Shown: one piece after another, positions 54,234 to 62,930 of the stretch
Numbering within the stretch: the stretch's first letter is position 1
Layout of the letters: every line of letters starts with the position of its first letter
NCBI GenBank assembly: GCA_965243095.1
Contig: OZ251530.1
Span: forward strand, 2,418,001 to 2,482,000
DNA length: 64,000 nt
Origin: VXYL01 sp965243095
Lineage (GTDB): Bacteria; Pseudomonadota; Gammaproteobacteria; Pseudomonadales; Azotimanducaceae
Direction: 5' to 3'
The notes under the pieces: model-generated
Told to the model about the DNA's origin: nothing
What the model saw: the letters and a program-made list of their open reading frames with translations, nothing else
Database searches by the model: none
Translations under genes and position numbers: made by a program

Positions 54234-54527
54234 CTAGGCCAACCCGCTACCCGCGTTGACCCGCTCGCGCAACGCCTTGCCGGGCTTGAAGTGGGGAGCG
54301 TGCTTGCCCGGCAGTTGCACCGCCTCACCGTTGCGCGGATTGCGGCCAACGCGCGGCGGCCGGTAATGCACGCTGAAACTGCCGAAGCCGCGCACCTCGA
54401 CGCGGCCGCGCTGGGCCAGCTCCGACGACATTTGCGCCAGCATGAGTTTCACCGCCATGTCCAGATCCGCCGGGGAAAGGTGGCGCTGGCCGACCGTGAG
54501 CTTGGCGATGAGTTCGGCGCGGGTCAT
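54234..54527 (-). CDS. ihfB: Integration host factor subunit beta
   Basis: 97 residues starting MTRAELIAKLTVGQRHLSPA. It has the HU/IHF DNA-binding signature GRVEVRGFGSFSVHYRPPRV and GRNPRNGEAVQLPGKHAPHF with the intercalating Pro in the beta arm. IHF-beta pairs with IHF-alpha to bend DNA sharply. It sits between rpsA and lapA on the same strand, the expected position. Confidence 0.95.
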   Translation of the reverse strand: MTRAELIAKLTVGQRHLSPADLDMAVKLMLAQMSSELAQRGRVEVRGFGSFSVHYRPPRVGRNPRNGEAVQLPGKHAPHFKPGKALRERVNAGSGLA

Positions 54528-54641
54528 GGCCGCGGCCTAGGGCGCGCCCTGCTCGGCGTGTGCGAGTTGGCACCGCAAAACGCCTTTGCTGATGCCAAAC
54601 CGCCTCATCGCTAGAAGCCCGCTGCCGCGAGAAAGTCCGGG

Positions 54642-56468
54642 TTACGACCGGTCGCCATCTCCTCGGCCTTTGCGGCTGCGGCGGGCGCGGCGGTCTTGCG
54701 GCGGCTCGGTGTCCTCGCTGTGGCCCATCTGCGCCTTGATCAGGTCGCCAAGGGTGGTCGGGCCGGGCGTCGGCGCCTGCTGCTCCTTGTAGTTCTCGTG
54801 CTCGCGGCTCTCGTCGTCCATCGTCTGCGCTTTGATGGAGAGGTTGATGGCGCGGTTCTTGCGGTCCACGCCGATGATCTTGGCGGAGATGGTGTCGCCC
54901 ACGGACAACTTGGAGCGGGCGTCCTCCACGCGCTCGACGTCGATTTCGCCGACGCGCAGACGGCCTTCCACCTCCGCCGCCAAGCGCACGGTGACCTCCT
55001 TGGGCTCCACCGCGATGACATCGCCCTCCACCACGGTGCCGCGCGGATTGTCGGCGACGAAGTTGCCGAACGGGTCCAGCTCCAGCTGCTTGATGCCGAG
55101 GGAGATGCGCTCGCGGTCCGAATCGATGGAGAGGATGACCGTGTCGATTTCCTCGCCCTTGCTGTAGCGGCGCACGGCCTTCTCGCCGGGCTCGTTCCAC
55201 GAGATGTCCGAGACGTACACGAGGCCGTCGATGCCGCCGTCCAAGCCCACGAAGATGCCGAAATCCGTGATGGATTTGATGCGCCCGCGCACGCGGTCGT
55301 CCGGCTTGTGGGATGACGCGAACTCGTCCCAAGGGTTGAGGCGGCACTGCTTGATGCCGAGGGAAATGCGCCGCCGATCCTCGTCGATGTCCAGCACCAT
55401 CACCTCGACTTGGTCGCCAACGGCAACCACCTTGGACGGGTGGATGTTGCGGTTCGTCCAGTCCATCTCCGAGACGTGTACCAGCCCTTCCACGCCCTCC
55501 TCGATCTCGGCGAAACAGCCGTAGTCGGTGAGGTTGGTGACCGTGGCCTGCACCCGCGCGTGTTCCGGGTAGCGGCGCGTGATGTCCACCCACGGGTCGT
55601 CGCCCAGCTGCTTCATGCCGAGGGAGACGCGGTTCTTCTCGCGGTCGAAGCGCAGGATTTTCACCATCACCTCGTCGCCCACCGTCACCATCTCGCTGGG
55701 ATGCCGCACTCGCCGCCACGCCATGTCGGTGATGTGCAGCAGGCCGTCGATGCCGCCCAAGTCCACGAAGGCGCCGTAGTCCGTGAGGTTCTTCACCACG
55801 CCTTTCACTTCCTGGCCTTCCTGCAGCGACGCCAGCAGCGCCTCGCGCTCGGCGCTGTGCTCTTCCTCCAGCACCGCCCGCCGCGACACCACCACGTTGT
55901 TGCGGCGTTGATCCAGTTTGATGACCTTGAAGTCCAGATCCCGGCCTTCCAGATGCGCCGTTTCGCGCAAGGGCCGGATGTCCACGAGGGAACCCGGCAG
56001 GAAGGCGCGGATGTCGTTGATGTCCACGGTGAAGCCGCCCTTCACCTTGCCGTTCAGCAGCCCCTTCACGGCGGTGCTGTTCTCGAAGGCGTCCTCGAGC
56101 ATCTCCCAACACTCCGCGCGCCGCGCCTTCTCGCGGGAGAGGCGCGTTTCGCCGTGGCCGTCGTCCACGGTCTCCATGACGACTTTCACTTCGTCGCCCA
56201 CGCCCAGCTCGACCTCGGCGCCGTCGGCGGCGAATTGCGAGCGCGGGATCTTGCCTTCGGACTTGAGGCCCGCGTACACGACCACGAAGTCCTTGTCGAT
56301 GTCGACGATGGTGCCGGTGACGATGCTGCCGGGCTCCATCACCTTGTTGTTCCAGCTGCCCTCGAACAGCGCCGCGAAGTCGTCGTCGACTTCCGGCCCC
56401 GGAAGATCCGCCACGTTCACCGACGCAACGTCCGCCTCTTCCAATGCGATTTCCTGATTTTCCGCCAT
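54642..56468 (-). CDS. rpsA: 30S ribosomal protein S1
   Basis: 608 residues from ATG 56468, preceded by AAAGGA. Six S1 RNA-binding domains follow one another, each with a pattern such as VKNLTDYGAFVDLGGIDGLL, TVTNLTDYGCFAEIEEGVEG and IKSITDFGIFVGLDGGIDGL. The first two contact the ribosome, the others bind mRNA leaders during initiation. The acidic N-terminal start (MAENQEIALEEADVASVNVA) is longer than in E. coli. The tail is basic (RRARRSRKGRGDG). It is the first gene of the rpsA-ihfB-lapA run; cmk, which usually precedes rpsA, is absent. Confidence 0.95.
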   Translation of the reverse strand: MAENQEIALEEADVASVNVADLPGPEVDDDFAALFEGSWNNKVMEPGSIVTGTIVDIDKDFVVVYAGLKSEGKIPRSQFAADGAEVELGVGDEVKVVMETVDDGHGETRLSREKARRAECWEMLEDAFENSTAVKGLLNGKVKGGFTVDINDIRAFLPGSLVDIRPLRETAHLEGRDLDFKVIKLDQRRNNVVVSRRAVLEEEHSAEREALLASLQEGQEVKGVVKNLTDYGAFVDLGGIDGLLHITDMAWRRVRHPSEMVTVGDEVMVKILRFDREKNRVSLGMKQLGDDPWVDITRRYPEHARVQATVTNLTDYGCFAEIEEGVEGLVHVSEMDWTNRNIHPSKVVAVGDQVEVMVLDIDEDRRRISLGIKQCRLNPWDEFASSHKPDDRVRGRIKSITDFGIFVGLDGGIDGLVYVSDISWNEPGEKAVRRYSKGEEIDTVILSIDSDRERISLGIKQLELDPFGNFVADNPRGTVVEGDVIAVEPKEVTVRLAAEVEGRLRVGEIDVERVEDARSKLSVGDTISAKIIGVDRKNRAINLSIKAQTMDDESREHENYKEQQAPTPGPTTLGDLIKAQMGHSEDTEPPQDRRARRSRKGRGDGDRS

Positions 56469-56778
56469 GTTTCCTTTAGCTAATTCCGCTAGTTCGCTAG
56501 TTGTTTCCGCGCCCCAAGCGGTTCGCAACGCCCGGTATTGCAGGCAAGCGAAACGCGAACGGCGCGGCTGCGCTCGCCCGCGCCGCCGCACAGCAACATG
56601 AAGCGCGTCGAACCGTCGGAGCTCCCGAAGGGCGGCAGAGACTAGCACCACCACAGCGGGCATTCAACCCGCAGAACGGGCCGGTCCAACCTCGTAGCTT
56701 GCCGTATCATGGTGCCGTACGCGCACGGCAGAGGTTCCGAGCGGCGCAACGACATCCCGCAACCGCGACACACCAACC
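56469..56778. other. Divergent intergenic region rpsA / drmA
   Basis: 310 bases without a gene. The left part must contain the rpsA promoter and leader (S1 usually represses its own leader) and shows a repeated ctagttcgctagt-type motif next to the rpsA start. The right part precedes drmA and should hold the promoter of the defence operon; I cannot place a convincing -35/-10 pair. No tRNA, repeat border or cmk remnant was seen. Confidence 0.55.
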
Positions 56779-59700
56779 GTGACCAACACCCTAGGCAACC
56801 CCAATCCCGCGCCCGCTACCTCCGCGGAAGTACGCGCCTATCTCGCTCGCGCACTCCATCTCGATCTCATCGGCCCGTCCGCCAGCCACGAACTCGCCGA
56901 AGAGCGTATTCCCGGGTGGGTGCGGCCGTCGAACTGGTATCTCACCGGGTTTCTCGTGCCGGCGGACGCGCCGCCGGAGCAGGGCGGCGACGCGGACGAG
57001 GAGGATGAGTTGGATGAGACGCCCGCCACCGCGGGGCTGGCGGAAGAATCCGTTGCCGACGGCCGCTCGGCGCGACGCGGCTTCTTCCCGTCCTCCATCG
57101 GCGTCAGCGTGCTGGTGGCGGCGGACGTGGAGGCGCTGAACGTCACCGCCCGCTGGGGCGACTACGCGCTTGCCGAGATCGAGGAAGGCGGCCGCGAGCC
57201 GTGGCGGCGCAAGCCCTGCGAAGCGACGCTGCGGCTGCGACTCGCCGGTGAGCGTTCGGAACCGGTGCCGAACTCCGGCGGGCTGCACATCCATGTGCGG
57301 GAACGGCGGATCGACGCCGCCAAGCTGCGCGACGTTCCCGCCGGCACGCGGGCCGTCTCCGTCTTTCTGGTGAACCAGCGGAGGCCGGATGCCGATCCCC
57401 GGTTGGCGGATGTCGCCTACGCCTTTCAAGCGGAGCTGGAAGTTCGCTGCAAGAAGCCCTTCGTGCCGCGCACCAATCCCCGGCAACCGCAAGTGGACGA
57501 CTGGGACGAGAACCTAGCCGATTTGCACTACGCCGACGCGCCCGAGTACGCCACCGGCCACGGTATTTCGGCGGATTGGGAATTGCGCGACGGGCAATGC
57601 AACACGGTGCGAACCACATGGATCGCCCGCGCCCATGTGCCGCGAACGGAAACGGCGGAGGTGCCGGGCGCGGAACTCTCGATGGAAGCCCTCGGCGAAC
57701 TGCCGGATGGCGGGGCGGCCGAAGCGGCGCTGACGCCCCTCGTGCGCCAATACCGCGCTTGGATCGAATCCCAGCGCGAGGGCCTGCGCACACTCCCCGA
57801 CGCCCGGCGGCAGACCGCCGAGGAGTTGCTGCGCCGCGCCGCCACGGCCGCCGATCGCATGGCCGCCGGCATCAACGCGCTGGCGAACGATGCGGACGCG
57901 CTGGACGCCTTCCGCCTCGCCAACCGCGCCGTCGCCCGCGCCCTGCGGCAACGCCTGCGCAAGAGCTTCCAAGACAAACCGCCCAGCTGGCGCGCCTTCC
58001 AACTCGCCTTCCTCCTGCTCAACCTGCCCGGCTTGGCCGATCCCGCCGACCCGCACCGCGACACCGTGGACTTGCTGTTCTTCCCCACCGGCGGCGGCAA
58101 GACGGAGGCGTACCTTGGCCTCGCGGCGCTGGCGATGGTGCTGCGGCGGCTGCGCCACCCGCGGGCGAACGGCAAGGCCGGCGCCGGCGTCAGCGTCGTC
58201 ATGCGCTACACGCTGCGGCTGCTCACCCTCGATCAGCTCAGCCGCGCCGCCGGCCTGGTGTGCGCCCTGGAACTCGAACGCGAGCAGGCCCCGCAGCGCT
58301 ACGGCGATTGGCCGTTCGAGATCGGCCTGTGGGTGGGCAAGGCCGCCACGCCGAACGTGATGGGCAAGAGGGGCGAGAACCGCTCGGACTCCGCCCGCGC
58401 CAAAACCCGCCAGTTCAAGGCGAACCCGCGCGGCAGACCGGCGCCGATCCCGTTGGAGAACTGCCCGTGGTGCGGCGAGCCGTTCAAGCCGGAATCCTTC
58501 ACCCTGTGTCCCAACGACGATGCGCCCACCGAATTGCGCGTGGCGTGCGCCGATTTCAATTGCGAATTCAGCGGCGAGCGCCCGCTACCCGTGCTGGGCG
58601 TGGACGAGCCCATCTACCAGCGCCTGCCGGCGTTCCTGATCGCCACCGTGGACAAATTCGCCTCGCTGCCGTGGGAGGCCAAGTCCGGCAAGCTGCTCGG
58701 CGGGGCTGAACGGCACGACCAGCGCGGCTTCTACGGCGCCGCGGAGCCGGCCAGCCGCGGCGAAAGGCTGCTCGCCCCGCTGCCGCCGCCGGACTTGGTG
58801 ATCCAAGACGAACTGCATCTGATCTCCGGCCCGCTCGGCACGATGGTGGGGCTGTACGAGACGGTCATCGATGCGTTGTGCGTGGGCCGTCAACACCGCG
58901 AGCAGCCTCTGCGCCCGAAGATCGTCGCCTCCACCGCCACCGTGCGCGAAGCGCAGACGCAAATCCAAGCGCTGTTCGCCCGGCGCGATACGCAGATCTT
59001 CCCGCCGCCGGGCGTTCGCCGGCAGGATTCGTTTTTCGCCCAAACGGTGCCGGCGGAAGACGAAGCCCGCCTCTACCTCGGCATTGCGGCGCCCGGGCGC
59101 AGCCCGAAGGTGCTGATGCGGCGCGTGTGGCAGGCGCTCATGGCGGCGGCGCAGAAAGCCTATCGAGATGCCGGCGCCAAGAACAAAGCGAATCCGGCAG
59201 ACCCGTACATGACCGTGCTCGGCTACTTCAACAGCCTGCGCGAGTTGGGCGGTGCGCGGCGCATCCTGGAAGAGGAAGTGAGCAACACCGTGCAGCACTA
59301 CGCGCAGCGCAAGCGCGTCGGCGAACCGCGCGGCCTGTTCGAAGACCGGCGCCGCCTGTCCGACGTGATCGAGCTAACCTCCCGCGTCTCCACGGACAAG
59401 GTGGCGGATGCGCGGCGGCGGTTGGAAGTTGCTTTCGACGGTCAAAAGCGGGGCGTGGATTGGGCCATCGCCACCAACATGATCTCCGTGGGCTTGGACA
59501 TTCAGCGCCTCGGCTTGATGCTGGTGCTCGGCCAGCCGAAATCCCACGCCGAGTACATTCAAGCCACCAGCCGCGTGGGGCGCGACCACCACCGCCCGGG
59601 CTTGGTGGCGACGCTGCTGAACATGCACAAGCCGAGGGATCGCTCCCACTACGAGCGCTTTCGCCACTACCACGAGACGTTCTATCGCTCCGTGGAGGTC

Positions 59701-60183
59701 GCCAGCGTCACGCCGTTCTCGGCACGGGCGCTGGATCGCGGTTTCGCCGGCGCGTTGGTGGCCGCCGCGCGCCATCTCGAAGGCCGCTTGACGCCGGCGG
59801 AAGGCGCGGATCGGATCGCCGAAGCCCGTGCGGAGTTGCAGCGCGCCTTGGCCGCCACCTTTGCCGAGCGCATCGACGCGCAGCCGTTCGAGGACGACAA
59901 CGAACGCGACGATCGCCGCCGCAACGTGGAGTTGCGCGTGGGCGAACTGCTTGCCGCTTGGGAGGAGATCGTCGCCGACTACCACCAAGTCCATGCACAG
60001 GTGAAGTACCAGCAATACGAATACGAGATGCGGCAACGCCGGCCGCTCTTGCGCGAGATGCTCGATACGCAGTTCGAGTCCGAGAAGCACCGCCTGTTCC
60101 GCGCCAACCGCTCGCTGCGCGACGTGGAGCCGGAAGTGAACCTTCACTTGCGCGAGCTCAGCGGGCAAGAGGTGCGATCGTGA
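56779..60183 (+). CDS. drmA: DISARM helicase DrmA
   Basis: 1134 residues from GTG 56779. DISARM is a multi-gene anti-phage system in which DrmA and DrmB form a DNA-remodelling complex. The helicase core has Walker A FFPTGGGKTEAYLG (about 434-447), a Cys-rich insert (CPWCGEPF near 560), the DEAD-type box VIQDELHLISG (about 674), the SAT-like motif ASTATV, and the C-terminal motifs ATNMISVGLDIQRLGLML and ATSRVGRDHHRPGL (about 900-935). The long N-terminal region of about 420 residues is unique to this family. The stop overlaps the GTG of drmB. Related DUF1998-associated helicases exist, but the DrmB neighbour makes DISARM the best fit. Confidence 0.85.
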   Translation: MTNTLGNPNPAPATSAEVRAYLARALHLDLIGPSASHELAEERIPGWVRPSNWYLTGFLVPADAPPEQGGDADEEDELDETPATAGLAEESVADGRSARRGFFPSSIGVSVLVAADVEALNVTARWGDYALAEIEEGGREPWRRKPCEATLRLRLAGERSEPVPNSGGLHIHVRERRIDAAKLRDVPAGTRAVSVFLVNQRRPDADPRLADVAYAFQAELEVRCKKPFVPRTNPRQPQVDDWDENLADLHYADAPEYATGHGISADWELRDGQCNTVRTTWIARAHVPRTETAEVPGAELSMEALGELPDGGAAEAALTPLVRQYRAWIESQREGLRTLPDARRQTAEELLRRAATAADRMAAGINALANDADALDAFRLANRAVARALRQRLRKSFQDKPPSWRAFQLAFLLLNLPGLADPADPHRDTVDLLFFPTGGGKTEAYLGLAALAMVLRRLRHPRANGKAGAGVSVVMRYTLRLLTLDQLSRAAGLVCALELEREQAPQRYGDWPFEIGLWVGKAATPNVMGKRGENRSDSARAKTRQFKANPRGRPAPIPLENCPWCGEPFKPESFTLCPNDDAPTELRVACADFNCEFSGERPLPVLGVDEPIYQRLPAFLIATVDKFASLPWEAKSGKLLGGAERHDQRGFYGAAEPASRGERLLAPLPPPDLVIQDELHLISGPLGTMVGLYETVIDALCVGRQHREQPLRPKIVASTATVREAQTQIQALFARRDTQIFPPPGVRRQDSFFAQTVPAEDEARLYLGIAAPGRSPKVLMRRVWQALMAAAQKAYRDAGAKNKANPADPYMTVLGYFNSLRELGGARRILEEEVSNTVQHYAQRKRVGEPRGLFEDRRRLSDVIELTSRVSTDKVADARRRLEVAFDGQKRGVDWAIATNMISVGLDIQRLGLMLVLGQPKSHAEYIQATSRVGRDHHRPGLVATLLNMHKPRDRSHYERFRHYHETFYRSVEVASVTPFSARALDRGFAGALVAAARHLEGRLTPAEGADRIAEARAELQRALAATFAERIDAQPFEDDNERDDRRRNVELRVGELLAAWEEIVADYHQVHAQVKYQQYEYEMRQRRPLLREMLDTQFESEKHRLFRANRSLRDVEPEVNLHLRELSGQEVRS

Positions 60184-62036
60184 GCCGCGCCTCCGGCAGC
60201 GTCCGCCAAAGCCAGGTGATCACCACCTACGGGCCGGGCGCTTTGATCGACCTGCCCGTCCACTCCGCCATCGTCGGCGGCTTGGACACTTGGCCCAAGG
60301 ACTTGCAGGAAATCGTCGAGCCGCGGCTTTCGCAGGCGTTGCACCGCATGACCGGCGTACCCGCGCCACGGCTTTACGCGCCGCCGCCGGCGCCGTCGGA
60401 ACCGTGGGCGCCGGCCAAGGGCATCGGCGCGTGGCGGTTCCCGGAGTGGTTCGTGGTGCAGGACGACCCCTTCAAGGCCGGCGAAGGCGAAGGCCGCCCG
60501 CAATCCCGCCGCCTGGTGCATCGCAAGAACTTGGACGAACGCGGCAGGTTCGAGGGCATCGCCGTGGTGCCGACGCGGTTCGTGCGCGCCTGCCGCCGCG
60601 GCCACGTGGACGACGTGGACTGGCCCGCGTTCGTCCACGGCGCGGATTCCTCCTGCCACCGGCAACTCTGGCTGGACGAACGCGGCACCACCGGCGGCCT
60701 GGGCGAACTCACCGTGCGCTGCGAATGTGGCAAATCGCGCAACCTCTCCGAGGCATCGGACATCAGCGGGAACGCGCTCGGAATGTGCCGCGGCGCCCGG
60801 CCCTGGCTGGGGCGCAACACCAACGAGGATTGCGACCAGCTAAGCCGCCTGCTGATCCGCACCGCCACCAACGCCTACTTTCCGCAAGTGTCGCGCGTAC
60901 TGTCGCTGCCGGACACCGGCGCCGCGGTGCAGGAAGCCGTCAACAGAGTGTGGGACGTGCTGCAGATCGTGGACGCCACCAACTTGACGACCTACAAGGC
61001 CGTGCCGAAAGTCGCCGAAGCGCTGGCGGGCTTCACGGACGCGCAAGTGCTGCGCGCCATCGAGGAAGTGCGCAGCGGCACCGGACACCAGCGGCCCTTG
61101 AAGGAAGCGGAACTCGAAGCCCTGCTCGGCGCGGAGGAGGGCTTTGGCGGAGCCCTCAGCGGGGGTGCGCAAGGGGCTTGCCCCTCGCAAGAAAACGAAC
61201 CGCCAACCGACGCCAACTTCCACGCCCGCCGACTGCCGAAATCGGCGTGGCGCAAGGATACGGCGAACGGCGCCCGCATCGCCGCGGTGGTGCAGCTACA
61301 CCGCCTCCGCGAAGTGCTGGCGCTGGTGGGCTTCACGCGCCTCGACGCCGTTACGCCCGACATCCACGGCGACTTCGAGAGCGACGTCATGCGCGCCGAA
61401 ATCGCCTTGGAGCCGCACTGGTTCCCGGCCGTGGAGAACCGCGGCGAGGGCGTCTTCCTCGAACTCCCCGCGCCCGCCGTGGCCGAGTGGCTGCACCGCC
61501 CCGCCGTCGCGGATCGCGTGGCCCAGCTCGCCAAGGGCTACGACCTGTGGCGGCAAACCCGCAACACCCAGCGCCCGTTCCCCGGCGGCCCCTACGTGCT
61601 GCTGCACACCCTCGCCCACCTGCTGGTGCAAGCCCTCGCCATGCGCTGCGGCTACCCGGCCAGCTCCATCCGCGAACGCATCTACGCGGAGGAAACCCCG
61701 GACGGCCCCCGCTACGGCATCCTCCTCTACACCGGCACCCCGGACGCCGAAGGCACGCTGGGCGGCTTGGTGCAACAAGGCCGCCACATCGAAAGCCACC
61801 TGGCCGACGCCCTGCGCGCCGCCGCCCTCTGCTCGAACGACCCCATCTGCGCCCAGCACGCCCCCGCCGAAACCGCGACCCAGTTGGAAGACCGCCTGCT
61901 CCACGGCGCCGCCTGCCACGGCTGCTCCCTGATCGCCGAAACCTCGTGCGAGATGCGCAACGACTTCTTGGACCGAGCGCTGGTGGTGCCAGTGCTCGGC
62001 TTGGAGGATGCGGCGTTCTTCGAGCTGCCGGAGTGA
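60180..62036 (+). CDS. drmB: DISARM DUF1998 protein DrmB
   Basis: 618 residues from GTG 60180, overlapping the drmA stop (GTGA). It begins SGSVRQSQVITTYGPGALID, the typical DrmB opening, has a zinc-type Cys cluster (CRRGHVDDVDW, CECGKSRNLSEA) and ends with the DUF1998 region: YVLLHTLAHLLVQALAMRCG, SIRERIYAEE, and CHGCSLIAETSCEMRNDFLD. In DISARM it forms a complex with DrmA that binds unmethylated or 5'-overhang DNA. The segment around 61140-61200 (EEGFGGALSGGAQGACPSQE) looks like a low-complexity insertion. Confidence 0.85.
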   Translation: MSRASGSVRQSQVITTYGPGALIDLPVHSAIVGGLDTWPKDLQEIVEPRLSQALHRMTGVPAPRLYAPPPAPSEPWAPAKGIGAWRFPEWFVVQDDPFKAGEGEGRPQSRRLVHRKNLDERGRFEGIAVVPTRFVRACRRGHVDDVDWPAFVHGADSSCHRQLWLDERGTTGGLGELTVRCECGKSRNLSEASDISGNALGMCRGARPWLGRNTNEDCDQLSRLLIRTATNAYFPQVSRVLSLPDTGAAVQEAVNRVWDVLQIVDATNLTTYKAVPKVAEALAGFTDAQVLRAIEEVRSGTGHQRPLKEAELEALLGAEEGFGGALSGGAQGACPSQENEPPTDANFHARRLPKSAWRKDTANGARIAAVVQLHRLREVLALVGFTRLDAVTPDIHGDFESDVMRAEIALEPHWFPAVENRGEGVFLELPAPAVAEWLHRPAVADRVAQLAKGYDLWRQTRNTQRPFPGGPYVLLHTLAHLLVQALAMRCGYPASSIRERIYAEETPDGPRYGILLYTGTPDAEGTLGGLVQQGRHIESHLADALRAAALCSNDPICAQHAPAETATQLEDRLLHGAACHGCSLIAETSCEMRNDFLDRALVVPVLGLEDAAFFELPE

Positions 62037-62065
62037 CCGACGCGAAAAAAACTAGCAAATGGGCC

Positions 62066-62095
62066 TTGACATCGCCCCAAACCTGCCTGTAAGGT
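62066..62095 (+). promoter_or_regulatory. Sigma70-type promoter between drmB and the NYN gene
   Basis: TTGACA at 62066-62071 (6 of 6 consensus) is followed after 18 bases by TAAGGT at 62090-62095 (TGTAAG at 62088 is the closer-spaced alternative). It lies 30 bases after the drmB stop and would start a transcript near 62102, with a leader of about 140 bases before the NYN gene. Confidence 0.5.
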
Positions 62096-62168
62096 GCCGC
62101 GCAAATGCCCCCTGGCGTTGCCCATCCCGGCTCGTTGCCGAGGGTGTGACCGAGGTCAGGCTAAAGGC

Positions 62169-62198
62169 GGGGGCTAGGTCGTCGACAACCTAGCCCCC
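62169..62198 (+). other. Strong hairpin in the leader of the NYN gene
   Basis: An 11-base-pair perfect stem (gggggctaggt / acctagccccc) with an 8-base loop. It is not followed by a T run, so it is not a standard terminator. It lies about 40 bases ahead of the NYN start codon and downstream of the predicted promoter. It may be a regulatory leader, the end of a small RNA, or a binding site. Confidence 0.65.
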
Positions 62199-62239
62199 CA
62201 TTCCCCCTTCGTGAATTTCACTCGGCGTGTACTCCGAGC

Positions 62240-62815
62240 ATGGCTCGATTGGCGATCCATATCGATGGCGGCTATGTCTCGAACGTGGCCAAGAATGCCC
62301 GTGTTTGGGTGGATTTCGAGCGTCTGAGCGCCAAGGTGGCTGCCACGATACGAGAGACCACGGAGGAACCGCTCGATCTGATCCGCACCTATTACTACGA
62401 CTGTTTGCCGTACCAAGGTGCTTCTCCTACGCCGGACGAAGAAGAGAGGGTGAAACGTAGGAGCCGTTTTTTCGACGGGCTGAGAGGGCTGCCCAACTAC
62501 GCGATGCGGGAGGGGCGATTGAAGCTCCAAGGCATCGACCAACAGGGCCAGCCGATATTCCAACAAAAGCGTGTCGACCTCATGATGGGGCTAGACATCG
62601 CACGGTTGGCTTCCAAAGGCCAAGTGACACACACGGCGCTCCTGTCGGGCGACAGCGATCTGATCCCCGCTGTCGAAGCAGCCCAACAGGAAGCCGTGAT
62701 CGTGTGGTTGGTCCACGACGCGCAAGGCGCAGCCAAGGAACTCCGGCTCTTGGCGGACAACAGGATTCTGCTTGATGACGAGTTCCTGAAGGCCGTCGGG
62801 CGGAGGCAAGGGTGA
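62240..62815 (+). CDS. NYN-domain (PIN-like) nuclease within the DISARM locus
   Basis: 191 residues from ATG 62240. The NYN fold is shown by the first acidic residue in LAIHIDGGYVSNVA (Asp9), a middle strand KRVDLMMGLDIARLAS with an Asp, and the signature LLSGDSDLIPAVEAAQQEA (about 135). These Asp residues form the metal site of NYN/LabA-type RNases. VIVWLVHDAQGAAKELRLLA and LLDDEFL complete the domain. No DISARM class in which this gene is standard is known to me. It has its own promoter and leader between drmB and drmD on the same strand, so it is either a new component or an inserted defence gene. Confidence 0.8.
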   Translation: MARLAIHIDGGYVSNVAKNARVWVDFERLSAKVAATIRETTEEPLDLIRTYYYDCLPYQGASPTPDEEERVKRRSRFFDGLRGLPNYAMREGRLKLQGIDQQGQPIFQQKRVDLMMGLDIARLASKGQVTHTALLSGDSDLIPAVEAAQQEAVIVWLVHDAQGAAKELRLLADNRILLDDEFLKAVGRRQG

Positions 62816-62930
62816 CGTTCCCGGCCGCGAGGGCGGTAGCCGATCTCGTGGACACACGGCCGCGCCTTCCCCGGGAAGCCTAACAGCGCAATCTCCCAGT
62901 ACACCGGCGCCCTGCCGTTACACTTCCCCG

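Noticed and set aside
62169..62198. The leader hairpin considered as a drmB terminator
   Set aside because: No T run follows the stem; the downstream bases are cattcccccttcg.
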